Below are positions 7,856 to 16,197 of a stretch of DNA of 64,000 bases, one piece after another. This DNA is from Hyphomicrobiales bacterium (lineage in GTDB: Bacteria; Pseudomonadota; Alphaproteobacteria; Rhizobiales; RI-29): positions 310,001 through 374,000 of the forward strand of contig WGLQ01000004.1 in assembly GCA_016125495.1 (NCBI GenBank). The letters are read 5' to 3'. The position numbers and the translations under genes are program-made. Under the pieces are notes generated by a model that was not told the DNA's origin, did not search any database, and saw only the letters and a program-made list of their open reading frames with translations. Position 1 is the first letter of the stretch; each line of letters begins with the position of its first letter.

Positions 7856-9346
7856 ATGGGCCCCGTTTTCGGGCACGCCTTGGGCTTCTACGCCTCGCGA
7901 ATGGCGGCCGCCCTAGCGGCCCTCGTTCTGGCGTTGCCGCTCCCCGCGAGCGCCTGCCGCGACAGCCTGGCCGACGTCGTCGAACCGCTGATCGATGCGG
8001 TCGTCAACATTTCGACCACGCAGAACCTGCGCGGCCCCTCGGGTATCCCCCTTCCGAGCGTTCCGGACGGCTCCCCGTTCGAGGAGTTCTTCCGCGACTT
8101 CTTCCAGAATGCTCCCGACCGTCGCCAGCGCCAGCGCGTCAATTCGCTCGGCTCCGGCTTCGTCATCGATCCTTCCGGCCTGATCGTCACCAACAATCAT
8201 GTGATCGCCGAGGCCGACGAGATCGAGGTGAATTTCAACGACGGCACAAAGCTGAAGGTGGAGAAGGTTCTGGGCCGCGACCAGAAAACCGATCTGGCTT
8301 TGCTGCAGGTGCGCCCCAAGCGCCCGCTCGTTGCCGTCCGGTTCGGCGATTCGACCTCCATGCGCGTGGGCGATTGCGTGATCGCGATCGGCAACCCCTT
8401 CGGCCTCGGCGGCACGGTCACCACCGGCATCATCTCGGCCAAGAAACGCGACATCAACAACGGCCCGTACGACGAGTACCTGCAGACCGATGCCGCCATC
8501 AACAAGGGCAACTCGGGCGGTCCCCTCTTCAATCTTCAGCGCGAGGTGATCGGGGTCAACACGGCGATCATCTCGCCGACCGGCGGCTCCATCGGCATCG
8601 GCTTTGCCAACCCATCCGAGACCGCGAGCCTCGTCGTCGAGCAATTGCGCAAATTCGGTCGCACGCGCCGTGGCTGGATCGGGGTCCGCATCCAGTCCGT
8701 CAGTGATGAAATCGCCGAAAGCCTGGGCCTCACGGGCGCCTCTCGCGGCGCATTGATCTCCAGCGTCAACAAGGACGGTCCCGCCGACCGCGCCGGTCTC
8801 CAGCCCGGCGACATCATCCTCCAATTCGATGGCCGCGACGTCGAGAGCATGCGGATGCTGCCACGCCTCGTTGCCCGCACCCCCATCGACGTCGATGTCG
8901 CGATCGAGGTCCTGCGCAAAGGTAAGATGGAGAAGTTGACCATCCGCGTCGAGCAGCTGGACGAGGAGGGTGCCGTCGAAACCGCGTCTGTGAGCCCCGA
9001 CGTCGAGCCGGATCAGCCCAAGACGGATCACCGTGTCCTCGGCCTGACATTGCGTGATCTCGACGAGGCGCTTCGCCGTGAGCATGGTCTCGAAGAGAGC
9101 GTTGCGGGTGCCGTGATAACGGGAATCGCCGAGGACAGCCCCGCGAGCACCCAGGATCTCAAGGTCGGCGATGTGATCGTCGAGGTGACGCAGGAAAAGG
9201 TCGTCTCCGCCGCCGCCGTCGAGGAGCGGGTGGAACAGGTGCGGCGCCTCGGACGACCACGTGTCCTGCTGCTCGTGACCGATTCGACAGGCGACATCAG
9301 GTTCGTCGCCGTGCCCCTCGAAAAGTCCGCCGGCTCGTCCGAATAG
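7856..9346 (+). CDS. degP: Periplasmic Do/DegP-family serine endoprotease
   Basis: The 496-residue protein has a hydrophobic signal (AAALAALVLALPLPASA) followed by a trypsin-like domain with the catalytic triad H115 (TNNHVI), D146 (KTDLALL) and S220 (NKGNSGGPLF). Two PDZ domains follow, the first around LISSVNKDGPADRAGLQPGD and the second around AVITGIAEDSPAST. By family it degrades or refolds misfolded envelope proteins. The start is uncertain. An upstream in-frame ATG at 7766 has a strong GGGAGG ribosome site but would add 30 non-signal-like residues. It lies downstream of hflKC, so the two quality-control systems are adjacent. Confidence 0.93.
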   Translation: MGPVFGHALGFYASRMAAALAALVLALPLPASACRDSLADVVEPLIDAVVNISTTQNLRGPSGIPLPSVPDGSPFEEFFRDFFQNAPDRRQRQRVNSLGSGFVIDPSGLIVTNNHVIAEADEIEVNFNDGTKLKVEKVLGRDQKTDLALLQVRPKRPLVAVRFGDSTSMRVGDCVIAIGNPFGLGGTVTTGIISAKKRDINNGPYDEYLQTDAAINKGNSGGPLFNLQREVIGVNTAIISPTGGSIGIGFANPSETASLVVEQLRKFGRTRRGWIGVRIQSVSDEIAESLGLTGASRGALISSVNKDGPADRAGLQPGDIILQFDGRDVESMRMLPRLVARTPIDVDVAIEVLRKGKMEKLTIRVEQLDEEGAVETASVSPDVEPDQPKTDHRVLGLTLRDLDEALRREHGLEESVAGAVITGIAEDSPASTQDLKVGDVIVEVTQEKVVSAAAVEERVEQVRRLGRPRVLLLVTDSTGDIRFVAVPLEKSAGSSE

Positions 9347-9464
9347 GCGGCCGATGCCCGGCGATGAGGCTTGCCCGTGTCGGCGGGGCGCATTTGATCG
9401 AGCGCAAGGCGGGGTGGCGGCCGGTCTGGTTGAAGACGTCTCCGGACTGAGAGAGGAGACGACC

Positions 9465-9728
9465 ATGAACCACCGACACCGCAAGGTGCTGCACGCGCTT
9501 TTCGCCCATCCCGTCAGCGGAAACATCAGCTTCAAGGCCGTCGAATCGGTTCTGGCGGAACTGGGCGCCGAGATCGACAACCGCCATGGCGCGCGCGTCG
9601 GCGTGACCCTCGCCGGTCATACGGCCGTTTTCCACCATGCCCAGCACGACCTGCCGATCGAGGAAGTCATCCAGATCCGCAAGTTCCTGGAGCGTTGTGG
9701 CGTCGATCCCGCGGATTACCCGGTCTGA
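9465..9728 (+). CDS. HicA-like small protein without an adjacent HicB
   Basis: The 87-residue protein MNHRHRKVLHALFAHPVSGN... resembles the HicA mRNA-interferase-like fold. The H-R-K-x-L start, a helix SFKAVESVLAELGAE, a strand RVGVTLAGHTAVFH and a closing helix are all present, and the C-terminal IRKFLERCGVDP matches that group. Chromosomal HicA toxins usually pair with HicB, but none is adjacent, and the canonical G-S-H-H motif is not clear (HGARVGV instead). A strong GAGAGGAG site fixes the start. The 3' end overlaps the convergent serB gene by 13 bp. It may be a domesticated, non-toxic member. Confidence 0.6.
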   Translation: MNHRHRKVLHALFAHPVSGNISFKAVESVLAELGAEIDNRHGARVGVTLAGHTAVFHHAQHDLPIEEVIQIRKFLERCGVDPADYPV

Positions 9729-10639
9729 CCGTCGCTGCGACCGCCCGCCGTCTGCCGGATTCCCTGAAGAAAGAGCACGCACTCGAGATCGCAGTGGTCG
9801 ATCCTGGCTGCGGCCGCCTCGGCAACCTTGGGTTTCGCCCGGAACGCGATCCCGAGGCCCGCGGCGCCGAGCATGTCGAGGTCGTTGGCACCATCGCCGA
9901 TGGCGATCGCACTTTCGAGCGCGACGCCGTGCTCGCGCGCCAGGCGCTCGAGCGCGGCTCGCTTCGCGGCGCGCCCGAGGATCGGGCGCATCACCTCGCC
10001 GGTCAGTCGGCCCCCCGCGATGCCGAGCCGGTTGGCTTGATACGTGTCGAACCCGAGCCGCTTGGCGATCGGCTCGGCGAAGATTGCAAAACCGCCCGAG
10101 ACGAGCGCGCACCGGACGCCCGCTTCCCGCATCGTCGCGAGCAAGTGCTCCGCCCCGGGCATCAGCGTCACGCGCTGCTCGAGCACTTCGACCAGTCGTT
10201 CCACCTCGAGGCCGGCGAGCAGGCCGACTCGCTCGGTCAGTGCCGCCTCGAAATCGACCTCGCCCCGCATCGCGCGTTCGGTGATCGCCTCGACGGCCTT
10301 GCGCTGACCGACGAACTCGGCCAGTTCGTCGAGGCACTCCTGCTGGATGATCGTCGATTCCATGTCCACGACCAGTAGCTGGAAGGGCCGCCCCGCGATC
10401 GGCAGGCAGTTGATGTCGATCGCCTCGCCTTGCAGCAGCTGTCGCATCCGCGCGACGATGGCTTGGCCGTCGGCGATCGTGTCGAGTTCGCCCGTGACTT
10501 CACAGGCGCGCCCCGGCGATAGTGTTCTCGGTCCGGCGATCCGCGCCGCGCCGAGGCCCTGGCAGGCAAGGTCGGCCGCGCGATCGATGAGCGAGGCGTC
10601 AGGGCGCGCGGCGGCGGCGATGATGGCGAATGCGGGCAT
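9716..10639 (-). CDS. serB: Phosphoserine phosphatase (HAD family)
   Basis: The 307-residue protein releases serine from O-phosphoserine, the last step of serine synthesis. An N-terminal regulatory segment (1-85) precedes the HAD domain. Motif I is VVDMESTIIQQECLDELAE (D92), a cap helix region contains RVGLLAGL, motif II is CALVSGGF and motif III/IV is AIGDGANDLDML. The second motif I acid is Glu (E94) rather than the usual Asp, so it reads D-M-E-S-T. The gene is divergent from miaA with only 27 bp between start codons. Confidence 0.93.
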   Translation of the reverse strand: MPAFAIIAAAARPDASLIDRAADLACQGLGAARIAGPRTLSPGRACEVTGELDTIADGQAIVARMRQLLQGEAIDINCLPIAGRPFQLLVVDMESTIIQQECLDELAEFVGQRKAVEAITERAMRGEVDFEAALTERVGLLAGLEVERLVEVLEQRVTLMPGAEHLLATMREAGVRCALVSGGFAIFAEPIAKRLGFDTYQANRLGIAGGRLTGEVMRPILGRAAKRAALERLAREHGVALESAIAIGDGANDLDMLGAAGLGIAFRAKPKVAEAAAARIDHCDLECVLFLQGIRQTAGGRSDGQTG

Positions 10640-10666
10640 CGGGTGTCCCGGTTAGAGGTGCCGAGC

Positions 10667-11605
10667 ATGGGCGAGGAGCAGGGCGCGCCATGCGCCATTC
10701 TGATCGCAGGTCCAACCGCCTCCGGCAAGTCGGCCATCGCCCTTCGTCTGGCCGAGCGCCTCGGCGCCGTCGTCGTCAATGCCGACAGCATGCAGGTCTA
10801 TTCCGCGCTCTCCGTGTTGACCGCGCGCCCGTCGCCGGCCGACCTCGCCCGTGCTCCCCACCGCCTCTACGGCCACGTCGCGGGCAACGAAGCCTATTGC
10901 GTCGGCCGTTATCTCACGGAGGTGGCCGATGTGATCCGCGAGGCATCGGCGCGTGGCTCGCGGATCATCGTCGTCGGCGGCACCGGTCTTTACTTCAAGG
11001 CCTTGACCGAAGGTCTCGCGCCGGTCCCCGAGATCGCGCCGGCCACCCGGGCGCGCTGGCGCGAAATGGCGCTCCGGCACGGCGCGGCCACCCTGCATGC
11101 CGAACTCGCCGCCCGTGATCCCGAAATGGCCAGCGCCCTTCGCCCGAACGATACCCAGCGTCTGGTGCGCGCGCTCGAGGTTTACGAGTCGACGGGGCTT
11201 TCGCTGAGGCAATGGCAGGCCCAGTCCGCGGCACCGGTTCTGGCGCCGGGATGCTGGCGGGGCTTTGTCCTCTCGCTCGAACGCGGCGCGGTCCGAGCGC
11301 GTTGTGATGAGCGCCTCGAGGCGATGCTGACGGCCGGGGCCCTCGACGAGGTGCGCGCCCTGCTCGATCTCGGTTTGCCGGACGATCACCCGCTGCTGCG
11401 CGCCGTGGGGGTACCGCAGTTCGCCGCACACCTTGTCGATCGGGAGCCGCTGGATCGCGCGCTGGAGCGCGCCAAGGCGGCGACGCGGCAGTATGCCAAA
11501 CGGCAGATGACTTGGCTGCGCGGCAATATGATGTCGTGGAGCTGGCATTCAACGCAACAAATGGAAAAAGAAATCGTCCGCCGCTTTGCGAAAGTTGACG
11601 ATTGA
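10667..11605 (+). CDS. miaA: tRNA dimethylallyltransferase
   Basis: The 312-residue enzyme transfers a dimethylallyl group to A37 of tRNAs reading UNN codons. The P-loop is ILIAGPTASGKSAIALRLAE. NADSMQVYSALSVLTARP and VVGGTGLYFKAL are the classical MiaA motifs, and QYAKRQMTWLRG lies near the C terminus. The ATG at 10667 has AGAGG 8 nt upstream. An in-frame GTG at 10643 would nearly abut the divergent serB start. The promoter must overlap the serB coding start or lie within it. Confidence 0.96.
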   Translation: MGEEQGAPCAILIAGPTASGKSAIALRLAERLGAVVVNADSMQVYSALSVLTARPSPADLARAPHRLYGHVAGNEAYCVGRYLTEVADVIREASARGSRIIVVGGTGLYFKALTEGLAPVPEIAPATRARWREMALRHGAATLHAELAARDPEMASALRPNDTQRLVRALEVYESTGLSLRQWQAQSAAPVLAPGCWRGFVLSLERGAVRARCDERLEAMLTAGALDEVRALLDLGLPDDHPLLRAVGVPQFAAHLVDREPLDRALERAKAATRQYAKRQMTWLRGNMMSWSWHSTQQMEKEIVRRFAKVDD

Positions 11606-11635
11606 TGGTTGACCGGTCGGCGGGCCACCGCTAGT

Positions 11636-11650
11636 TGTTGCGCCGCAACA
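11636..11650. promoter_or_regulatory. 15-bp palindrome upstream of acetolactate synthase gene (operator candidate)
   Basis: TGTTGCG-C-CGCAACA is a perfect 7-bp inverted repeat with a single central base, 77 bp upstream of the acetolactate synthase ATG. The arms and spacing resemble a dimeric regulator site rather than an RNA terminator, because there is no loop and no T-run. No specific regulator is suggested. Confidence 0.4.
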
Positions 11651-11726
11651 GAGACCTTGGACACGGTCCGGACCACATGGCAGGGTGGGGCGCCGTTGGC
11701 GCTGCCCGAGGAAGGAGCGGTTGGAA

Positions 11727-13496
11727 ATGACACGACGGATGTCGGGCGCCGAGATCGTCTTGCAGGCCCTGAAGGATCAGGGCGTCGAGCACATCTTCGG
11801 CTATCCGGGTGGCGCGGTGCTGCCGATCTACGACGAACTCTGCCAGCAGGACGCCGTCGAGCACATTCTCGTCAGGCACGAGCAGGGTGCTGTGCACGCC
11901 GCCGAGGGCTATGCCCGCTCGACCGGCAAGGTCGGCGTCGTGCTCGTCACCTCCGGCCCCGGCGCAACGAACGCGGTAACCGGCCTCACCGACGCGCTCA
12001 TGGATTCGATCCCCGTCGTCTGCCTGACGGGGCAGGTGCCGACCCACATGATCGGCAACGACGCGTTCCAGGAATGCGACACCGTCGGCATCACGCGGCC
12101 CTGCACCAAGCACAATTGGCTGGTCAAGGACGTCAACGACCTCGCCCGTGTGATCCACGAAGCCTTTTATGTCGCCCGCACCGGCCGCCCCGGCCCGGTC
12201 GTCGTCGACATCCCCAAGGACATCCAGTTCGCCGAGGGCCCCTACGTCGAGCCCGCCAATATCGAGCACAAGACCTACAAGCCCCGCCTCGATGGTGAGC
12301 AGAGTGCCGTCGAGGCCGCCGTCCGCCTCCTGGCCGGGGCCAAGCGCCCGCTCTTTTATTCAGGCGGCGGCGTCATAAACTCCGGTCCCGAGGCCTCGCG
12401 CCTGTTGCGCCAGCTCGTGCGCGCGACCGGTTATCCGATCACCTCGACGCTCATGGGGCTCGGCGCCTATCCTGCTTCGGACCGCCAGTGGCTCGGCATG
12501 CTCGGCATGCACGGCACCTACGAGGCCAATCTGGCGATGCACGACTGCGATGTGATGGTCTGCGTCGGGGCGCGCTTCGACGATCGTATCACCGGTCGTC
12601 TCGATGCCTTCGCGCCCCATTCGCGCAAGATCCACATCGATATCGATCCCTCGAGCATCAACAAGAACGTCCGCGTCGATGTGCCGATCGTCGGCGACGT
12701 CGCCCGCGTGCTCGGGCAAATCCTGGCGGGTTGGAAGGCCGCCAAGGCCAAGCCGGATGCCGCCGCCATCAAGGCGTGGTGGAAGACCATCGATGGATGG
12801 CGTGCGCGCGATTGCCTCAAGTACCGCGAGAATGCCGACGTCATCATGCCGCAGTACGCGATCCAGCGACTCTACGAGCTGACCCGTGGGCGCGACGTCT
12901 ACGTGACGACGGAAGTCGGACAGCATCAGATGTGGGCGGCCCAGTTCTTCCACTTCGAGGAGCCGAACCGCTGGATGACCTCGGGCGGCCTCGGCACCAT
13001 GGGCTATGGTCTGCCGGCCGCCATCGGCGTCCAGGTCGCCCACCGCGACGCCCTCGTGGTCGACATCGCGGGCGATGCCTCGATCCTGATGAATATCCAG
13101 GAGCTGTCGACCGCGGTTCAGCACCGCCTGCCGGTCAAGGTTTTCATCCTCAACAACCAGTACATGGGCATGGTCCGCCAGTGGCAGCAATTGCTCCACG
13201 GCAACCGGCTCTCGCACAGTTACACCGAAAGCTTGCCCGATTTCGTGAAGCTGGCCGAGGCCTACGGTTGCGTCGGCCTCAGGGTGGAAAAACCGGACGA
13301 ACTCGACGATGCGATCCGCACGATGATCGAAAGTGACCGTCCGGTCGTCTTCGATTGCCGTGTCGCCAACCTCGCCAATTGTTTCCCGATGATCCCGTCC
13401 GGCAAGGCGCACAACGACATGTTGCTCGGCGACGACGCCGACGACGACGAGAAGATCGGCGGCGCGATCGGCAAGGAGGGCAAGGTGCTGGTCTAG
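11727..13496 (+). CDS. ilvB: Acetolactate synthase large subunit
   Basis: The 589-residue ThDP enzyme forms acetolactate or acetohydroxybutyrate in branched-chain amino acid synthesis. The N-terminal Pyr domain has IFGYPGGAVLPIYDEL and the catalytic Glu in VRHEQGAVHAAEGYARSTG. A middle FAD-binding-type domain follows. The ThDP-binding segment starts at VDIAGDASILMNIQEL and ends with ILNNQYMGMVRQWQQ. The ATG at 11727 follows AAGGAGCGGTTGGAA. The regulatory small subunit gene (ilvH/ilvN), often next in line, is absent here; the following gene is convergent and unrelated. Confidence 0.97.
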   Translation: MTRRMSGAEIVLQALKDQGVEHIFGYPGGAVLPIYDELCQQDAVEHILVRHEQGAVHAAEGYARSTGKVGVVLVTSGPGATNAVTGLTDALMDSIPVVCLTGQVPTHMIGNDAFQECDTVGITRPCTKHNWLVKDVNDLARVIHEAFYVARTGRPGPVVVDIPKDIQFAEGPYVEPANIEHKTYKPRLDGEQSAVEAAVRLLAGAKRPLFYSGGGVINSGPEASRLLRQLVRATGYPITSTLMGLGAYPASDRQWLGMLGMHGTYEANLAMHDCDVMVCVGARFDDRITGRLDAFAPHSRKIHIDIDPSSINKNVRVDVPIVGDVARVLGQILAGWKAAKAKPDAAAIKAWWKTIDGWRARDCLKYRENADVIMPQYAIQRLYELTRGRDVYVTTEVGQHQMWAAQFFHFEEPNRWMTSGGLGTMGYGLPAAIGVQVAHRDALVVDIAGDASILMNIQELSTAVQHRLPVKVFILNNQYMGMVRQWQQLLHGNRLSHSYTESLPDFVKLAEAYGCVGLRVEKPDELDDAIRTMIESDRPVVFDCRVANLANCFPMIPSGKAHNDMLLGDDADDDEKIGGAIGKEGKVLV

Positions 13497-13643
13497 GGGG
13501 CCGCGCTCTCCACCATCCGGCGGCGCGCTCTCCGCGCTAGGGTATCGACGGCGCACGCCGCCGGGTCGCGCGCCGCTCCTCCGCGATCGTGGGGCGGCGT
13601 TGCGGCAGTGGGCGTTCGTTCCGGCGCGCCGCCGCTTCCGCCC

Positions 13644-15611
13644 TCAGATTTTTTCCGCCACCAGTGCGCCCTCCGCGATGGCGACATGAACCTGGCGTGG
13701 GGCGAGACAGTCGCCGATCACGTGCGCCTCGATGCCCATGGTGCGCGCCTCTTCGGCGAACGCGGGCAACGTGACGTTGCCGCGCCAGTCGACGAGGATG
13801 TCGGCGTCTTCGATGGCGCCTTCGTGGTCGCTGTAGATGTTGCGCGTCGAGATCCGACGCCCATCGACCGCGGTGACCACCTCGTTGGGACGGAAAACCG
13901 CGCCGGCGCCGAGCAGCCGTTTGTAGAGTGGTGTCCGCAGATTGGGGTTGACGAGTTCGCCGATGGCGTTGTCGCTGCTCGCGATCGTGACACGGTTGCC
14001 GTCCAGTACGGCATCGACGGCCGACAGTCCGCCCCGCCCGCCGCCCTCGTCCGCGAGCACGATGTGCACGCCGCGCGGGGCGGCATCGATCAGTTCGGCC
14101 GGTGTCATGAGCCGGATCGACGAGCGCTCGTGACCGGCCGGCGCCGCCGGTTCGATCGCGACCGAACCCGTTGCGAAGATGATGGCATCCGCACCGAGTT
14201 CACCGAGGTCCGCGGGTGCGAGCCGCCGGTTGCGGTGCACCTGGACCTGCAAGCGCGCGAGCTGTCCTTCGTACCACTCGATCGTGCGTCCGAATTCCGC
14301 CGTGAGTGGCGCCCGCGCCCACACCCGCAATTGTCCACCGAGCTCGCTGCTGGCCTCGTAGAGGCTGACCCGGTGGCCTCGTTCCGCCGCGCGGCGTGCC
14401 GCCTCGAGACCGGCCGGACCACCGCCGACCACCACCACGTGCCGTGCCTTTTCCGTCCGCGCGCCCGGCAATGCCGCCGGGACGGCCTCCCTCCCGACAT
14501 TGGGATTGTGGAAGCAGCGGATGACTTTGCCCTCCGTTGCGCGCGCGATGCACACGTTCGCGCCGACACAGGGTCTGACGTCCTCGGCCCGACCGCCGGC
14601 GATCTTGGCGACGAGGTCGGGATCGGAGATGTGCGCGCGGGTCATGCCGACCATGTCGGCCTCGCCCGAAGCGATCACCGCATTCGCCATACGGGCATCG
14701 ACGATCCGTCCCGTTGTGAAGACCGGGATGGCCACCACGCGCTTGATGGCGGCCGCGAGGGGAACGAAAAGCCCGTGCGGGGCCGGGGTCGGCGGCCAGT
14801 GCTCCATGCGCTGGAGGCGGTCGTAGTTCGTGCCGACGATGATGTTGAGGTAGTCGATCTGGCCGGTCGCAGCGAGCCGCCGCGCGATCTCGGCGAGTTC
14901 GTCCGGCCCGAGCCCGCCTGGAACACGCTCGTCTCCCGGCAGGCGCACGCCGACGATGCGCTCGCGGCCGACGGCCTCGCGCGCCACCGCGATCACCCTC
15001 GACAGGAACCGCATGCGATTGTCGAGCCCACCACCGTACTCGTCCGTGCGCTTGTTGGAATAGGGCGAAAGAAACGCCGCGCCGAGGTAGCCGAAGGCCG
15101 CCAGGATCTCGACGCCGTCGAGCCCGCCGTCCGCGACCCGTCGCGCCGCCACACCGTGCGCCTCGACGATCTCGTCGATATCGGCCAGCGACATCGCGTA
15201 GGGCATCTCGCGCGAGAGCTGGGAGGCGACCGCCGACGGCGCCCAGAGCGGGCGCCCCGCGTCGGTGTCGTTGACGGTCGCGGCCGAATGCCCGAGTTGG
15301 ACGAGGAAGCGCCCGCCTTCGCCATGGATCGCATCGGCGAGGCGCCGGAAGCCCTCCACGATCTCGCCTTTGGTGAGATCGAGCGCCCGCCCGCCACCGA
15401 CGCTGCCGGTGCGATGGACAGCGCTCGCGCCGGTCACCTGCAGGGCCGCCCCGCCGCGCGCGCGCGCCCGCTGATAGGCGATGTAATCGTCGTTGACGAG
15501 CCCATCCTTCTCGAAACCGGGCACGTGCGCCGTGACCAGAACGCGGTTCCGCATGGTCAACGGCCCGACCTGGACCGGCGACAACAGCGCTTCGAAATCC
15601 CCCGGCATCAT
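13644..15611 (-). CDS. NADH:flavin oxidoreductase of the dienoyl-CoA reductase/methylamine demethylase family
   Basis: The 655-residue protein has three parts. Residues 1 to about 330 are an FMN-binding Old Yellow Enzyme barrel (VQVGPLTMRNRVLVTAH; GGRFLVQLGHSA). A short iron-sulphur segment CVGANVCIARATEGKVIRC follows, then an FAD/NAD(P) module (VVVVGGGPAGLEAARRAAE) to the C terminus. This is the architecture of FadH, trimethylamine dehydrogenase and DgcA-type demethylases. The Fe-S segment follows the demethylase spacing but shows only three cysteines, with Ala where FadH and trimethylamine dehydrogenase have the second ligand. The substrate is unassigned. Confidence 0.88.
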   Translation of the reverse strand: MMPGDFEALLSPVQVGPLTMRNRVLVTAHVPGFEKDGLVNDDYIAYQRARARGGAALQVTGASAVHRTGSVGGGRALDLTKGEIVEGFRRLADAIHGEGGRFLVQLGHSAATVNDTDAGRPLWAPSAVASQLSREMPYAMSLADIDEIVEAHGVAARRVADGGLDGVEILAAFGYLGAAFLSPYSNKRTDEYGGGLDNRMRFLSRVIAVAREAVGRERIVGVRLPGDERVPGGLGPDELAEIARRLAATGQIDYLNIIVGTNYDRLQRMEHWPPTPAPHGLFVPLAAAIKRVVAIPVFTTGRIVDARMANAVIASGEADMVGMTRAHISDPDLVAKIAGGRAEDVRPCVGANVCIARATEGKVIRCFHNPNVGREAVPAALPGARTEKARHVVVVGGGPAGLEAARRAAERGHRVSLYEASSELGGQLRVWARAPLTAEFGRTIEWYEGQLARLQVQVHRNRRLAPADLGELGADAIIFATGSVAIEPAAPAGHERSSIRLMTPAELIDAAPRGVHIVLADEGGGRGGLSAVDAVLDGNRVTIASSDNAIGELVNPNLRTPLYKRLLGAGAVFRPNEVVTAVDGRRISTRNIYSDHEGAIEDADILVDWRGNVTLPAFAEEARTMGIEAHVIGDCLAPRQVHVAIAEGALVAEKI

Positions 15612-15623
15612 GCTCTCGCTCGA

Positions 15624-16001
15624 TCAGCGTCCCCGCTCGTCCAGCACGTCCCGCAGCGTCTGGGCAACGATTGTGGGCAGATCATTGCGAAGTCCACGCA
15701 ATTCGCCGCGCACCTGCTGCATCTCCGACTTCAGAGTCGAGACGTCGGACTTCAACGTCGTCACGTCCGACTTCAACGTCGCCACGTCCGACTTCAGCGT
15801 CGAAACGTCCGACTTCAGCCCGCCGATGTCCGCCTCCACCCTGCGCAGCCGGCCATTCAGCACGGCGATGTCGTCGCCGTTGCGCCGCGTTTGCTCCAGG
15901 ATGTGCCTTGTCACGGATTTCTCACCGTCGAATTCGCCTTCGAGGACGGACACCCGCGCCTCGAGGCGGCCGAACTCGTCGCGTGTCACGGTATCGCTCA
16001 T
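15624..16001 (-). CDS. Coiled-coil heptad-repeat protein, function unknown
   Basis: The 125-residue, highly charged protein lacks signal peptide and membrane segments. After MSDTVTRDEFGRLEARVSVL it is predicted to be almost entirely helical, with a block of five near-identical seven-residue units (LKSDVST/LKSDVAT/LKSDVTT) encoded by 21-bp DNA repeats. It ends in a hydrophobic helix LPTIVAQTLRDVLDE. The design suggests an extended multimeric coiled coil. The ATG at 16001 has GGAAGGGG upstream. It ends 13 bp before the start of the flavoenzyme on the same strand. Confidence 0.7.
   Translation of the reverse strand: MSDTVTRDEFGRLEARVSVLEGEFDGEKSVTRHILEQTRRNGDDIAVLNGRLRRVEADIGGLKSDVSTLKSDVATLKSDVTTLKSDVSTLKSEMQQVRGELRGLRNDLPTIVAQTLRDVLDERGR
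15727..15831. repeat. Five tandem 21-bp repeats encoding coiled-coil heptads
   Basis: Units start with GACTTCA at 15727, 15748, 15769, 15790 and 15811. They have few differences between copies and each encodes one heptad (LKSDV plus two small residues) of the coiled-coil protein on the minus strand. Because the unit is a multiple of three, copy-number changes would keep the frame. The units abut each other and have no spacers. Confidence 0.9.
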
Positions 16002-16197
16002 CGAGGCCCCTTCCCGCCCCGTCGCCTCTGCCCCGAAAGGAACATTGGCAGAACATCGAGGCTGATGCAACCCTCAACTCTTGGCCCCGCTAAAACCACG
16101 CGAACGTGTGCGGTCATTCGTTGAAAGCTGGCATGGAGGCGCACACGATGTCGAGCGCGATGTGCTCGTCGCCACGTCCCTCGGACCATCCCGGCAT

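Noticed and set aside
7913-9580. 555-codon minus-strand frame over the DegP gene
   Set aside because: Shadow of a protease gene with intact catalytic triad; no independent motifs.
15727-15831. Regular short repeats that might suggest a CRISPR array
   Set aside because: Units of 21 bp are contiguous without spacers, lie in frame in a coding sequence and encode heptads.
13608-16124. Very long plus-strand open frame (838 codons) opposite the flavoenzyme and coiled-coil genes
   Set aside because: It is an antisense shadow: GC-rich codon bias leaves this frame open. The composition is rich in Arg/His/Asp without domains, and the minus-strand proteins have clear family motifs.
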